A stretch of DNA of 40,321 nt from Planctomycetota bacterium (GTDB taxonomy: Bacteria; Planctomycetota; Brocadiia; CAIUPP01), in NCBI GenBank assembly GCA_022705425.1, contig JAKJEM010000007.1, positions 3,640 through 43,960 on the forward strand. The letters run 5' to 3'. This document shows, in pieces, positions 15,329 through 24,210 of the stretch. Numbering within the stretch: the stretch's first letter is position 1; the number at the start of each line of letters is the position of its first letter. The notes beneath the pieces were generated by a model. It saw only the letters and a list, made by a program, of their open reading frames with translations, did no database searches and had not been told where the DNA came from. A program made the position numbers and the translations under genes.

Positions 15329-17128
15329 TCACGCCTCCGGAATGCGCTGGTCAATCAGGCAGTGACTGCGGCATGTCTGGCCGTTGATGGCCTTGACCTT
15401 CTTCTTGACGGAGGCGGCCAGTTGGCCGATCTGCGCCGGGTGTGCGCCCTGCGGCATGTTGCGGTCCGTCACCACGGCCACACTCAAGGTGACCAGCGGC
15501 ACGTCAACCACGCTGCCCTTGCGGTCCACGGAGCGATAGGCGCCGCGTGCGAGATCCTCGCGCGCAAAGAGCGCCTGCTTCCGGTCGTCGAACTCCGCGC
15601 ACAGCCGCTCCAGGGCGGCTTCACTCGTCACCTCCTGCGCGACGATCACGAAGTCGTCTCCTCCCAGGTGCCCTAATTGTCCGGCGAGCGTCATCTTTTC
15701 CAGATGGTCGGCCAACAGCCCGGCGACAAGTGTGATCATCTCGTCCCCGCGCGAGAAGCCGTAGGAGTCGTTGTATTCCTTGAAGTGATCAAGGTCCACA
15801 TAGAGCACGGCATAGGGCGGGTTGCGCAACGCCTCCACCAGCCATTTCTGGATCATGGGATTCCCCGGGAGCTTCGTCAGGGGGTTGGCGCTGGCGGCAC
15901 GCTGCAACTCGAGGTCCATGGAGCGCTGCAGCAACTGCCGCATGGTGATCGTGCCGCACAGGTTGCCGGCGTGGTCCACGACGACGGCCGGGTCATAGAG
16001 ATCCTCGATGCGTCGGTTCATGGCCAGACGACCGAGGAAGGTGATTTCCGTGTCCTGGGTCACGACCAGCATGTCCCGTTTGCCGACATCCTCGGCCGGG
16101 CGCCGCTGGAACAGCGAGTACCCGAAGGGCCCCCCCAGTTGCGCATAGAAGTGCTGGCGGGTGACCAGGAAGAGGGGCTTCCCGCCGGCAATGATGACGA
16201 CGTGATCGGCAGAGCGGTCGGTATTGAAGAGCCGATGCAGATCGTCGCAGTGGACGGTTCCCGGTTCATGAGTCGGGGGGCGCAAAGCCAGGCTCACCGC
16301 AGAGGTGTCCAGCGAGACATGCGGGCAGTAGTAGTGGCGCGCGGTCTTGACGAGGCTTTTCTGCATCTCCGCGGCAAGCACGGGCGGTTCGGAGGCGGGG
16401 CGTCCAAGGAGGTACCCTTGCGCGTAGCGTACGCCCAGCCGGAGGAGCGCCTCCGCCTCCTCGTAGGCCTCCACGCCTTCGCCAATGACCCTTGCGTCCA
16501 CATTCGCGGCAAAGGCCACGATGGCCTTGATCAGATGCTGTTTGTAGGTGTCGCGATGGACTCCCGACACGAGCGCCTGGTCCAGTTTGAGGTAATGGGG
16601 CAACACACGCAGCAGCGTCACGAGGCCGCTGTGTCCCGCGCCGAAATCGTCCAGGGCGATCTGAAAGCCCATGTCGGAATAGTGGCGCAACACCTGTTCG
16701 AAGTGCTCCCTGTCGTCGGCCTTGGTGGTTTCCGTGATCTCGATCACGATCTGGCGCGGGTCTATGTCCAGACGTCGCAAGGTCTCGGCAATGAAACCAT
16801 TGCAGGCGCGGGCATCGTCAAAGATGTCCGGGGATACGTTGATGAAGAAGGACTTCTTGCGGGAACCTGTGGCGAGGCCCCGGATTCTCTGAAAAGCTGC
16901 CATGCGGCAGGCGCGTTCGAGTTCCCACGACAGGTTCCACTCGCGCGCCTTGGCGAACATCGCGCGGGGCAATTGAAATGGACCTTCCCCGCGCGAGAGC
17001 ACTTCATAGCCCACCACGTCCCCGAAATACATGTCCACGATGGGCTGAAAGTGGGGCGTGATGCCGTTGTCGAGCATCCTGACGAAAGCCTCGCGCCCTG
17101 TCTCGACCGGGTCGGATGTCCTGTTCAT
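15329..17128 (-). CDS. cyclic-di-GMP protein with EAL, CBS pair and GGDEF domains
   Basis: 599 residues from the ATG at 17128, chosen for GGAG 7 bases upstream; a TTG at 17173 is possible but unsupported. The EAL domain (about 20-255) keeps the catalytic set: E42 (read EVL), N97, E130/E133, D160-D161 (DDFGAGHSG), K181, E220 (GEGVE) and Q237. The middle (about 290-405) resembles a CBS pair, a nucleotide-sensing module. The GGDEF domain (about 415-590) has LTKLPGN and VDLDHFKEYND, but the signature reads GGDDF (489-493) and no upstream RxxD inhibitory site is present. It is likely a c-di-GMP phosphodiesterase whose GGDEF half binds GTP or is weakly active. No membrane segment is seen. It is divergent from the FHA-HD-GYP gene, which also degrades c-di-GMP. 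Confidence 0.92.
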   Translation of the reverse strand: MNRTSDPVETGREAFVRMLDNGITPHFQPIVDMYFGDVVGYEVLSRGEGPFQLPRAMFAKAREWNLSWELERACRMAAFQRIRGLATGSRKKSFFINVSPDIFDDARACNGFIAETLRRLDIDPRQIVIEITETTKADDREHFEQVLRHYSDMGFQIALDDFGAGHSGLVTLLRVLPHYLKLDQALVSGVHRDTYKQHLIKAIVAFAANVDARVIGEGVEAYEEAEALLRLGVRYAQGYLLGRPASEPPVLAAEMQKSLVKTARHYYCPHVSLDTSAVSLALRPPTHEPGTVHCDDLHRLFNTDRSADHVVIIAGGKPLFLVTRQHFYAQLGGPFGYSLFQRRPAEDVGKRDMLVVTQDTEITFLGRLAMNRRIEDLYDPAVVVDHAGNLCGTITMRQLLQRSMDLELQRAASANPLTKLPGNPMIQKWLVEALRNPPYAVLYVDLDHFKEYNDSYGFSRGDEMITLVAGLLADHLEKMTLAGQLGHLGGDDFVIVAQEVTSEAALERLCAEFDDRKQALFAREDLARGAYRSVDRKGSVVDVPLVTLSVAVVTDRNMPQGAHPAQIGQLAASVKKKVKAINGQTCRSHCLIDQRIPEA

Positions 17129-17443
17129 CGCGCGCGACTCCGCAAGTTCCGTGGTTCGGTTGAAGGGAGTCAAGGCTTGATGATGCTCCGGCAGACGGGC
17201 TATGCTTCGTATAGAACGGGGTTAGAAGCGGATGAGAAGCGCCGACCCTCGGCCGGCAGGGAGGCGTCGCACAAGGGGCCTCACACCCCGACGCAGGCAA
17301 GGCCTGTGTACCGAGACCGGACGGTGATGCGGGCGAATACCACTCCCTCCCGCCAGGATGGGCGTTTGACAGGCCCCCCATTCCGACCTATACTGGGTTG
17401 TCAGGCGCTGCGACCGGCATTCCGATCGGTTTGAAGGACGGCC
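17129..17443. other. divergent intergenic region between the two c-di-GMP genes
   Basis: 315 bases with no gene. A strong sigma-70 promoter faces right (17366-17394). Facing left there is a TATACG element near 17211-17216 without a good -35, so the promoter of the EAL-GGDEF gene is not clear. I see no convincing operator or riboswitch here. Confidence 0.5.
17366..17394 (+). promoter_or_regulatory. sigma-70 promoter of the FHA-HD-GYP gene
   Basis: TTGACA (17366-17371), a 17-base spacer and TATACT (17389-17394): consensus -35, one mismatch in the -10, ideal spacing. Transcription would begin about 40 bases before the ATG at 17444. Confidence 0.8.
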
Positions 17444-18436
17444 ATGGCCAACGACCTGATCATCCTGAAGGGCAAGCTCTACAACAAGTCCTTTCCTCTC
17501 AGCGAGGGCAAGAAGCTCATCGTCGGGCGCGGGCACGACGTGGACATCCAGATCTTCGAGACGGGCCTCTCGCGCCAGCATTCCTGCTTCGAGCGCTGCG
17601 AGGGGGGGGTCTTCGTCACCGACCTGGGCAGCAGCAACGGCACCTGGGTCAACGAGCAGCGCGTCACCCGGCAGAAGGTCGTGGACGGCGACGTGATCCG
17701 CTTCGGGGTGGTGGACTTCACCTTCACGGACAAGAGCGCGCCCAAGCCCATTGTCACATCGAGCATCGTCGAGGCGTTGCCGCAGATGAACAAGGGGGAG
17801 CTCAAGAGCAATATTCATCTCCTCTACGGCACCGTGTGGGCGCTGATTGCCGCGCTGGAAGCCAAGGACGAATACACGCGCGGCCATTCCGAGCGGGTGA
17901 CCGCCTACGCCATGGATCTCGGACGGGTGATCGGCCTTCCGTCGGAAACGCTCAACGCCCTCGAACTGGGCGGCTTCCTGCACGACATCGGCAAGATCGG
18001 CATTCCTGAGCGCATCCTGCACAAGCCGGACCGCTTGACCGATGAAGAATACGCCATCATCAAGCAGCACCCCCGCCTGGGCTACAGCATCCTGAGCCAG
18101 ATCGAAGGCTCACAGGTCGTCGGCGACGTGGTGCTCCACCACCATGAACGATGGGACGGAAAGGGCTATCCCGACGGCCTCGCAGGGGAGAAGATTCCGC
18201 TCCCGGCGCGCATCCTGGGCCTGGCGGACTCCTTCGATGCCATGGGCTCCACGCGCCCCTACCGCAGCCATTGCGCCAAGGAGCGCGTGATGGAGGAAAT
18301 CCGCAAGAACGCGGGGACGCAGTTCGACCCGCGCCTGGCGGACCTCTTCCTGGGCGAAGTGCGCGCCGGGCGCATCTCGGTGGAGAAGGACCTGATCGCC
18401 GGGGCGACGATGGAGCAGCAGAGCATCCGGCTCTGA
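17444..18436 (+). CDS. FHA domain plus HD-GYP phosphodiesterase
   Basis: 330 residues. The N-terminal FHA domain (about 5-95) has the phosphothreonine-binding pattern GR (28-29), SRQH (43-46) and SSNGTWVN (63-70). The HD-GYP domain (about 125-315) has H148, HDIGKIGIP (H180/D181), H209, LHHHERWDGKGYPDGL with GYP at 241-243, and ADSFDAM with D262. All metal ligands and the GYP motif are present, so it should hydrolyse c-di-GMP, probably to GMP. The FHA part implies recruitment to or control by a Thr-phosphorylated partner. It has no membrane segment. The ATG has AAGGA upstream. It is divergent from the EAL-CBS-GGDEF gene and convergent with the acetyltransferase, whose stop lies 6 bases away. 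Confidence 0.95.
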   Translation: MANDLIILKGKLYNKSFPLSEGKKLIVGRGHDVDIQIFETGLSRQHSCFERCEGGVFVTDLGSSNGTWVNEQRVTRQKVVDGDVIRFGVVDFTFTDKSAPKPIVTSSIVEALPQMNKGELKSNIHLLYGTVWALIAALEAKDEYTRGHSERVTAYAMDLGRVIGLPSETLNALELGGFLHDIGKIGIPERILHKPDRLTDEEYAIIKQHPRLGYSILSQIEGSQVVGDVVLHHHERWDGKGYPDGLAGEKIPLPARILGLADSFDAMGSTRPYRSHCAKERVMEEIRKNAGTQFDPRLADLFLGEVRAGRISVEKDLIAGATMEQQSIRL

Positions 18437-18442
18437 GCGCTC

Positions 18443-19027
18443 TCAGCTCTTCGGAGCGCCTTCGGGCAGGGCGCGCAGCCGCAGCCGCCCGATCATCCCC
18501 CCATACCCCGCCTCCGCCAGTACGCCGCGCCAGCTCTCCATCTCCGCCTCCGTCTCGGGGAAGGGCAGGAATCCGTGGCGAAGGTACAGGCGCACCGCCG
18601 GAAGACGCGAGGCATCGGTATCGAGAACGACCTCGCGGCGTCCCTGCTCGCGAAAGGAGGCCAGGCACGCCAGCAGCAGGGCCGTGCCAATGCCGCTGCG
18701 GCGTTCTTCGGGGCGGACGGCCATCATGTGCAGATAGCCGGCGTGGTCGCCGTGAATGACCTTGTGGAAGGCGCCGGCAACGCCGACGAGGCGTCCGTTG
18801 CGCTCGGCCAGTTGGAGACGCTCGGGGTGGAAGGACTCGTCCGAACGGATGCATCGTTCAAAGGTGTCCGGCGCCCATTCGCCGCCGTATCCCGCCCGAA
18901 TCACGTCGAGCCACGCCGCCTCGTCCCCGGCGCGGAAACTCCGCAGCGCCACGCCAGCCGGGGGCGCGGGCGGAAGGAGGTCGCGCAGGTGCGGACGGAG
19001 CATGAAGAGGTGTCTGCGCCAGGGCAT
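18443..19027 (-). CDS. GNAT family N-acetyltransferase
   Basis: 194 residues. The single GNAT domain shows the acetyl-CoA loop MAVRPEERRSGIGTALLLACL near 101-121 and the following strand VVLDTDASRLPAVRLYLRHGFLPF. GGAG lies 7 bases before the ATG at 19027; Met9 is an alternative start. It follows the HEAT-protein stop by 29 bases on the same strand and is probably translated from that transcript. The acceptor cannot be told from sequence; GNATs acting on small molecules and on proteins look alike at this level. Confidence 0.88.
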   Translation of the reverse strand: MPWRRHLFMLRPHLRDLLPPAPPAGVALRSFRAGDEAAWLDVIRAGYGGEWAPDTFERCIRSDESFHPERLQLAERNGRLVGVAGAFHKVIHGDHAGYLHMMAVRPEERRSGIGTALLLACLASFREQGRREVVLDTDASRLPAVRLYLRHGFLPFPETEAEMESWRGVLAEAGYGGMIGRLRLRALPEGAPKS

Positions 19028-19056
19028 CGAGCGCTCCGAGCCGCGCGGGCGGCGGG

Positions 19057-22000
19057 CTAAGGTCGGGTTCGGGATTCCGCGCCTTCGGCGCTCCTGGCAG
19101 CCGGCAACGCACCGAGGCGGGCCATGGCGTCCAGCGCGGCGGCGGAGACCTCCGGGGGCATGTGATTCCGCGTCAGGCGCGCCAGCGCCTCGATGGCCTT
19201 CTCGCGGTGCGTCTGCCCGGCGCGGGCGATGGCCTCGATGATCGCCGGCGTCAACCCGTCGGCGCGCGCGCTGCTCTGCGGCGCCGCCAGGTCCGACAGG
19301 TACTGAACGCCCAGCGCCGAATCGGACTCCGCCAGGGCGGCAATCAGGGCCGGCAGCACCTCCGCGCGCGAGTCGGCGGCCAGCATGTTGCGCAGGACGC
19401 GCGCGGCCTCGTCGCCGCCGGTCTTGCCGGCCGCCTCGATCAGCGCCAGACGCACCGCCTGCGCCTCCTCCGGCGTTCCCTTGGTCAGACCGGGCCAGCG
19501 CGCCGCCGCCTCCGCCAACTGGCGGTAGCGGCGCAACAACTCGGCATCGAGCGCCTGCGGATCGCGTGAGCGGCGGAAGACGTCGGCTACGGCCTCTCCC
19601 AGACCGGCGGCGTCGCGCTCCCAGGAATCCATCAGCAACTTCCGCATCTCCGGGTCGTCCGCCAGGGCGGCAAGGATCAGCCCCGCGGGACGGCGCAACT
19701 CGGGACGCGAATCGGCGACATACCGGCGCGCCACGACCGCCAGCGGCGTGCGCCAGGCCGGCGACGCGCCGGCGGCCACCTCCGCCAGCACGGTGAGATC
19801 GGTGTCGGCCAGGGGGATTCGGGCCGCCCAGGACGCATCGGCGCTGCTGCGGCTCAACGCGCCAACCAGGATCTTTCGGCGCAGAAGCGGGGGAAGGTCC
19901 TTCTGCTGCTGCAAGGCGATCAGGGCAGCCTGTGCGGCCTGGGGGGTCCCGAGTTCCCCCAGCGCGGCCAGCGCGGCCACGGCCACGGCGGGCTCTTTGT
20001 CCTGCAATGCCGTGGCCAGGGCCGCCACGGCGTTGGCGGCGCGCAGCCGTCCCAGGCCGGACGCGGCGGCGGCGCGAACCTCCGCCTCGGGGCTGGCCAG
20101 CAGCATCATCAGCGTGCCGGCGGCGTTGGGCGCGCGAAGCGCCACGGCGGCGTTGATCAACTCGATCGTCGCGGGCACAGTCTCGGGAGTCGGAGCCGCC
20201 TGCTTGTTCAGGGCGGCGCAGGCCGCGTCGCCCAGGGCGGGCGCGCCCTGCGCGCGGGCGGCGCGCGCCGCCGCCCGAACGACGCCTGGGCTCGCATCGT
20301 CCAGACCCGCGGACAGAACGCTCCGGACCGCGGCGGCGTCGAGCCCGCCCCGGACGGCGGCGCTCATGGCCGCCGCTCGCACCTCAGGCTCTGCATCCTT
20401 GGCGGCGAGCGCAAACAGCGGCGCGCGGGCCGGAGGCGGAAGCGTCCGAATGCCGTCAATCGCCGCCCGCCGAACGGCGACGGCGGCGTCCTTCAGGCCG
20501 GCTTCGACCGTCGGCGTCGCGTCCGCCGAGCCGGAGGCCAGTGTCCAGATCAAGACCGCGCCGCGCACGCGTCCGTCGGGCGACGCGGCCAGCTTCTTCA
20601 TCGCCGCTTCAGGGAGGCCCTCGGGGCGCAATCGTGCGGCCTCCATCGCCGCCAGAATGGCTTCCGACCCGGCCGGCTCATAGGGCCCGGCCGACGGCGG
20701 CGGCTGTGCGGGCGCACCCGGCGTCTCGGCCGGCGCGCTCTCGGACGTGGCGACGAGCATCTTCACAAGGAGTTCCGCCGTGGGCTGCGGGCCCGCGCGC
20801 CGAACCAGTGTGGGCGTCGCGACGCAGATGGACCGTAGCGCCAGTTCGCGCGTCATGCCCTCCGCCAGCGCCTTGACGGCGGCGGCATCGCCCACGCGCG
20901 CCAGGAAGAGCGCCGCCGCGCAGCGCGTCGGCGCGCCGGGGTCGCGCAGCAGCGACGCCACAAGCCCGACCAGGGCGGGATCGGGCGCTTCACTCAGGGC
21001 CTGAAGGGCCGCATGACGGCGCAGGGGATCCTTGTCCTTGAGGAGCGCCGCATACGCCGCAATCGCCTCGACGCTCTGCAAGCGCGCCAGGACCAGCCAG
21101 GAGAGGGGCGCCCCGTCCTTCAGGTCCGGCGCGGTCTCGCCCGCCTTGTCCGTCGGAGCGGGCGTCGGGGACTCCGGCGCCTTGAGGGATGCCGTCAGGC
21201 GCGCCAGGAGGGCGGCCTCGAGCGCGCACGGTTCGAAGCGGATCAACGCGTTGAGGGCGTCGGCGTCTTCCATGAGGGCGGGGTTCGCCGTCAGGAGCGC
21301 CTGCGCAAAGGCCCGGCGGCTGGCGGGCCCCCCCAACCCCGGCCACGCGGCGATGGCCTCGACCGCGTCGCGCGCCGTCAAGCCGGCAACGATCCCCGGC
21401 AACGCCTGCCGGGCGGCGGGGTCGTCAATCAACGCAAAGGCCACGATCGCATGGAGGCGGGATTTCTCGACGGCCGAACGGATCGGGAGCATGGCCGTGG
21501 CCCGTCCGCATCGCGCAACAGCCAGGAGCGCCTCGGCGTACCCTTCGGTCTTGGGGTCCATCCCCTCGAGTTGGCGAAGGACCGGCGCCAGGGCCGCCGG
21601 GTCGCGAAGGATCGCCAGCATCGCCAGGGCGCGTTCTGGCGGAAGCGCACCGATCACCGCGTCGGGCGCGGGCGGCAGAAGGCCGACGGCCTGAGCGGCG
21701 GCATAGGACGCGCCGGTCGGAAGCGCGGGACGGCGCGCTTCTCCGCCGGAAGCCGCGGGTGCGGCAGGGACCGGCGGGGCTGCCGGGGGCGCGGCGGCAG
21801 AACGGGCTGCGCCCGCGCCCATGCGCGCCAGAAGCAACGTTACGGCGGTCGAGTCTTTCAAGGGCTTGCCGATTGCGTCGCTGTCGGGGTTCGGGAGATA
21901 GACCTCAGGATAGGCCGTCAGCCGTTCCAGCCGCGTGGAGACCCCGCGGGCGCCATCGGCCGGCGCGCCGGGCGCGGCCGGAGCGGGCGCCGCAGGCGTT

Positions 22001-24012
22001 CCGAGGCCGGCGACGGAGGAGGCTCCGCCTCGCATGCGCCCGAATTCGGCCAGGCCAAGGTCCGGCAGCGACTGCCGCCCCACCGGGCCGATCGCCGTGC
22101 GGCGGTAAAGGACCTTCGCCCCGTTCTTGTACAGCACCGCGCCCTCCTCCAGGCGGCCCGTCTCCCCGACATGAAGCGTCTTGTCGTCCAGGCCGGCCAG
22201 TGTCGCCTCCTCGCGCTCGATCCGCGCCTCGATCGAGCGCCCGTCGGGCGCGATGGCGTTGCGCGCGATGGGGTTCGTGAAGACCACGCGCTCGACGGCG
22301 GAGCGGAGGCTGGTGATCGTGTTTCCTGTGCGCTCGATGGCGTATGGCGGCGGCTGCGACCCGACCGATACCGCCAGTGCCTGCAGCGCGACGCGGTAGT
22401 TGCGAATCGCCAGCCAGGGCAAGTCCTGCTGGCGGGGGAGGAAGAGACGCTCCACGACGCCGGGTGCGGCCTCGACGGAGATCGCTTCGCTCCGGATTTC
22501 CCCGGCCGCCAGGATGACCTCATGCTTGCCGGGAGTGAGTTCCACCGTCAACGGCGAATCGGGCGCGGCCCGTCCGACAGGCCGTCCGTCCACCACCACG
22601 TCGAGCGCGGTCAGGCGCGAGTTGACGACTTCGAGCTTGGGCGTCAGGCGACGCAGCAGGGCCTCGTCGGCGGCGTTGAGGAGGCCGCCGGGGCCGCCGC
22701 GGACCTCCAGCAGAGCGCGGTCGGCCTCGAACATCAGGCGAATGCCGCCATCGCTGAAAAGAACCTGGCTGCGTCGGGCGTCGGCAGAAACCCAGGCCAC
22801 GGGCCGCACGCGCGGCGGTCCGCCGGGATCCGGGAGCACCTTCACCGTGGCCGGGACTTGCGCGGCCTCCACGGCCTTGCCTCCGGCGACCGTCCAGGCG
22901 CGGCGGTAGTCCTCCAGGTCGCGCCGGGCGTTGAGGGTCGGGTCGCGGAACTGCCGTTCCCACTGCGGGGAAAGGGTGGTCGTTGTGGTGGCGGCCGGTG
23001 CGGCCGGCGCGGCGGGCGCGTCTCCGGAGGGCGGCATCCCGACCGGCGCAGCGGCCACTGCCGGCGGCGCGACGGGAGCGGCGGACTTCATCTTCCAGAG
23101 GAAGAATCCCCCCGCGCCGAGCCCCAGCACGAGCACCGCGCCGGCGGCGATGGCGGGTACCTTGTGCTTCCTGACCCACTCGATGGCATCCTCGGCGAGG
23201 TCGCGCAGGCGGTCGGGCAGCTTGCCCTTGGCCGGCGTTGCCTTGGCCGGAGCCGCGCCGGAAATGGGCGCGCCGCATTCCAGGCAGATGGCCGCCTTGG
23301 CGGTGGCCGCCGCGCCGCACTTCGGGCACTTGCGGCCTTCGGCAACGCGCGGGGGCGCTTGCGGCGCGGGCGGGGCGGCCTCAGGCGCCAGAGCCGGGCC
23401 GGCGGACGGCGGCGGCGCGGTCGGAGGCGCAGGGGGCGCCTCCAGCGGCAACTCGATGGGAATCTCATCGCGCGTCGAGTCGGGCGGCTTCACCGGTTCG
23501 GGCGTCGCGGCGGCGGGCGTCGGGCCGGTCTTGCCGCCGGGTCCCAGCGTTTCGACCTCCAGGCCGAGGTCCAATGCGGCATCGGCCTGTGCGGGCGGGG
23601 GCTTCGCGACCGGGGGGGGCTTCGGCGTTGCCGGCGGCGGCGGAGCCGCCTCGGAGGGCATCTTGCCGCCCACGCCCAGGCTTTCCTCCTCCAGTCCGAG
23701 TTCGGCCTCGTCCTTCCGGACCTTGGCGGCCTGTGAAGCAGCGGGGGGCGTCGGCGGAGGAGCGGCGCGGGTCTCTCCGGTCTTGCCGCCCGGTCCGAGC
23801 GTCTCCGCTTCAAGGGCCAGGCTGTTGTCCGATGCGGCCGAAGGCGTTTCCTCCGCCAGCCGGAACTGAGGCTTGACGGCCGGCGAGGCAGACGCGCCGG
23901 ATTTCGGGATGGAGACGACCGCGCCGCACGCCGGGCATTTCGTCCGTTTGCCCCCGAAGGACTCGTCCACCTTGAAGCCCTTGCCGCACTGGCACTTGAA
24001 GTGAATGGCCAT
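19057..24012 (-). CDS. giant zinc-ribbon, transmembrane, HEAT-repeat protein
   Basis: 1651 residues. Order: a first zinc ribbon (C7, C9, C26, C29); an Ala/Pro-rich linker with three copies of a short motif LxLExE(T/S)LGxGGK (about 65-77, 105-117, 149-161); a second zinc ribbon C229-x2-C...C243-x2-C246; a basic/amphipathic stretch; one membrane helix (about 285-306); an Ala/Pro/Thr-rich linker; a PEGA-like beta segment (about 480-550: VVVDGRPVG...LTPGKHEVIL); then about 900 residues of HEAT-like Ala/Leu-rich helical repeats (recurring DPAVRAAA/LxALGxLG). The N-terminus is probably cytosolic and the HEAT solenoid extracytoplasmic, since no cleavable signal is seen. HEAT solenoids bind proteins; the partner is unknown. 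GGAGG lies 5 bases before the ATG and a sigma-70 promoter is upstream. The first ribbon is of a type frequent in Planctomycetota. I do not know a named function. Confidence 0.88.
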   Translation of the reverse strand: MAIHFKCQCGKGFKVDESFGGKRTKCPACGAVVSIPKSGASASPAVKPQFRLAEETPSAASDNSLALEAETLGPGGKTGETRAAPPPTPPAASQAAKVRKDEAELGLEEESLGVGGKMPSEAAPPPPATPKPPPVAKPPPAQADAALDLGLEVETLGPGGKTGPTPAAATPEPVKPPDSTRDEIPIELPLEAPPAPPTAPPPSAGPALAPEAAPPAPQAPPRVAEGRKCPKCGAAATAKAAICLECGAPISGAAPAKATPAKGKLPDRLRDLAEDAIEWVRKHKVPAIAAGAVLVLGLGAGGFFLWKMKSAAPVAPPAVAAAPVGMPPSGDAPAAPAAPAATTTTTLSPQWERQFRDPTLNARRDLEDYRRAWTVAGGKAVEAAQVPATVKVLPDPGGPPRVRPVAWVSADARRSQVLFSDGGIRLMFEADRALLEVRGGPGGLLNAADEALLRRLTPKLEVVNSRLTALDVVVDGRPVGRAAPDSPLTVELTPGKHEVILAAGEIRSEAISVEAAPGVVERLFLPRQQDLPWLAIRNYRVALQALAVSVGSQPPPYAIERTGNTITSLRSAVERVVFTNPIARNAIAPDGRSIEARIEREEATLAGLDDKTLHVGETGRLEEGAVLYKNGAKVLYRRTAIGPVGRQSLPDLGLAEFGRMRGGASSVAGLGTPAAPAPAAPGAPADGARGVSTRLERLTAYPEVYLPNPDSDAIGKPLKDSTAVTLLLARMGAGAARSAAAPPAAPPVPAAPAASGGEARRPALPTGASYAAAQAVGLLPPAPDAVIGALPPERALAMLAILRDPAALAPVLRQLEGMDPKTEGYAEALLAVARCGRATAMLPIRSAVEKSRLHAIVAFALIDDPAARQALPGIVAGLTARDAVEAIAAWPGLGGPASRRAFAQALLTANPALMEDADALNALIRFEPCALEAALLARLTASLKAPESPTPAPTDKAGETAPDLKDGAPLSWLVLARLQSVEAIAAYAALLKDKDPLRRHAALQALSEAPDPALVGLVASLLRDPGAPTRCAAALFLARVGDAAAVKALAEGMTRELALRSICVATPTLVRRAGPQPTAELLVKMLVATSESAPAETPGAPAQPPPSAGPYEPAGSEAILAAMEAARLRPEGLPEAAMKKLAASPDGRVRGAVLIWTLASGSADATPTVEAGLKDAAVAVRRAAIDGIRTLPPPARAPLFALAAKDAEPEVRAAAMSAAVRGGLDAAAVRSVLSAGLDDASPGVVRAAARAARAQGAPALGDAACAALNKQAAPTPETVPATIELINAAVALRAPNAAGTLMMLLASPEAEVRAAAASGLGRLRAANAVAALATALQDKEPAVAVAALAALGELGTPQAAQAALIALQQQKDLPPLLRRKILVGALSRSSADASWAARIPLADTDLTVLAEVAAGASPAWRTPLAVVARRYVADSRPELRRPAGLILAALADDPEMRKLLMDSWERDAAGLGEAVADVFRRSRDPQALDAELLRRYRQLAEAAARWPGLTKGTPEEAQAVRLALIEAAGKTGGDEAARVLRNMLAADSRAEVLPALIAALAESDSALGVQYLSDLAAPQSSARADGLTPAIIEAIARAGQTHREKAIEALARLTRNHMPPEVSAAALDAMARLGALPAARSAEGAESRTRP
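23524..23820 (-). repeat. three copies of a short acidic peptide motif inside the HEAT gene
   Basis: The encoded peptides LALEAETLGPGGKTG, LGLEEESLGVGGKMP and LGLEVETLGPGGKTG recur every 40-44 residues in an otherwise Pro/Ala-rich linker between the two zinc ribbons. Position and spacing suggest a repeated docking motif rather than random low complexity. Confidence 0.7.
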
Positions 24013-24054
24013 CCTGTCCTCCGTGAGATTGCGAGCGGGCGGCGGTCTGCGGCA

Positions 24055-24083
24055 AGTCTAGGGGCATCGTCACGCGCTGTCAA
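24055..24083 (-). promoter_or_regulatory. sigma-70 promoter of the HEAT-protein operon
   Basis: On the minus strand TTGACA (24078-24083), 17-base spacer, TAGACT (24055-24060). Transcription would begin about 35 bases before the ATG at 24012. It is back to back with the candidate wrbA promoter. Confidence 0.7.
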
Positions 24084-24128
24084 GAGGCCGTTCCGGGGTC
24101 TGCGGCGGCCTCTGGTTCGGAGAAGTCC

Positions 24129-24157
24129 TTGAACATGCCGGCGGGGCGTGGTAGGCT
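24129..24157 (+). promoter_or_regulatory. candidate sigma-70 promoter of wrbA
   Basis: TTGAAC (24129-24134), 17-base spacer, TAGGCT (24152-24157), about 55 bases before the wrbA ATG. Both hexamers deviate from consensus by two bases. Confidence 0.45.
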
Positions 24158-24210
24158 TGAGTTGGCAACGCACGGGATGCGGCGCGGCACCTCGAAGAAG
24201 GGAGGACGCC

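Noticed and set aside
18432..18446. Short inverted repeat CTGAG-CGCT-CTCAG between convergent stops as a bidirectional terminator
   Set aside because: Only 5 bp of stem, overlapping both coding ends, with no T run on either strand.
21013..23736. 907-residue open frame on the plus strand
   Set aside because: Antisense to the HEAT gene; Arg/Gly-rich translation without domain features.
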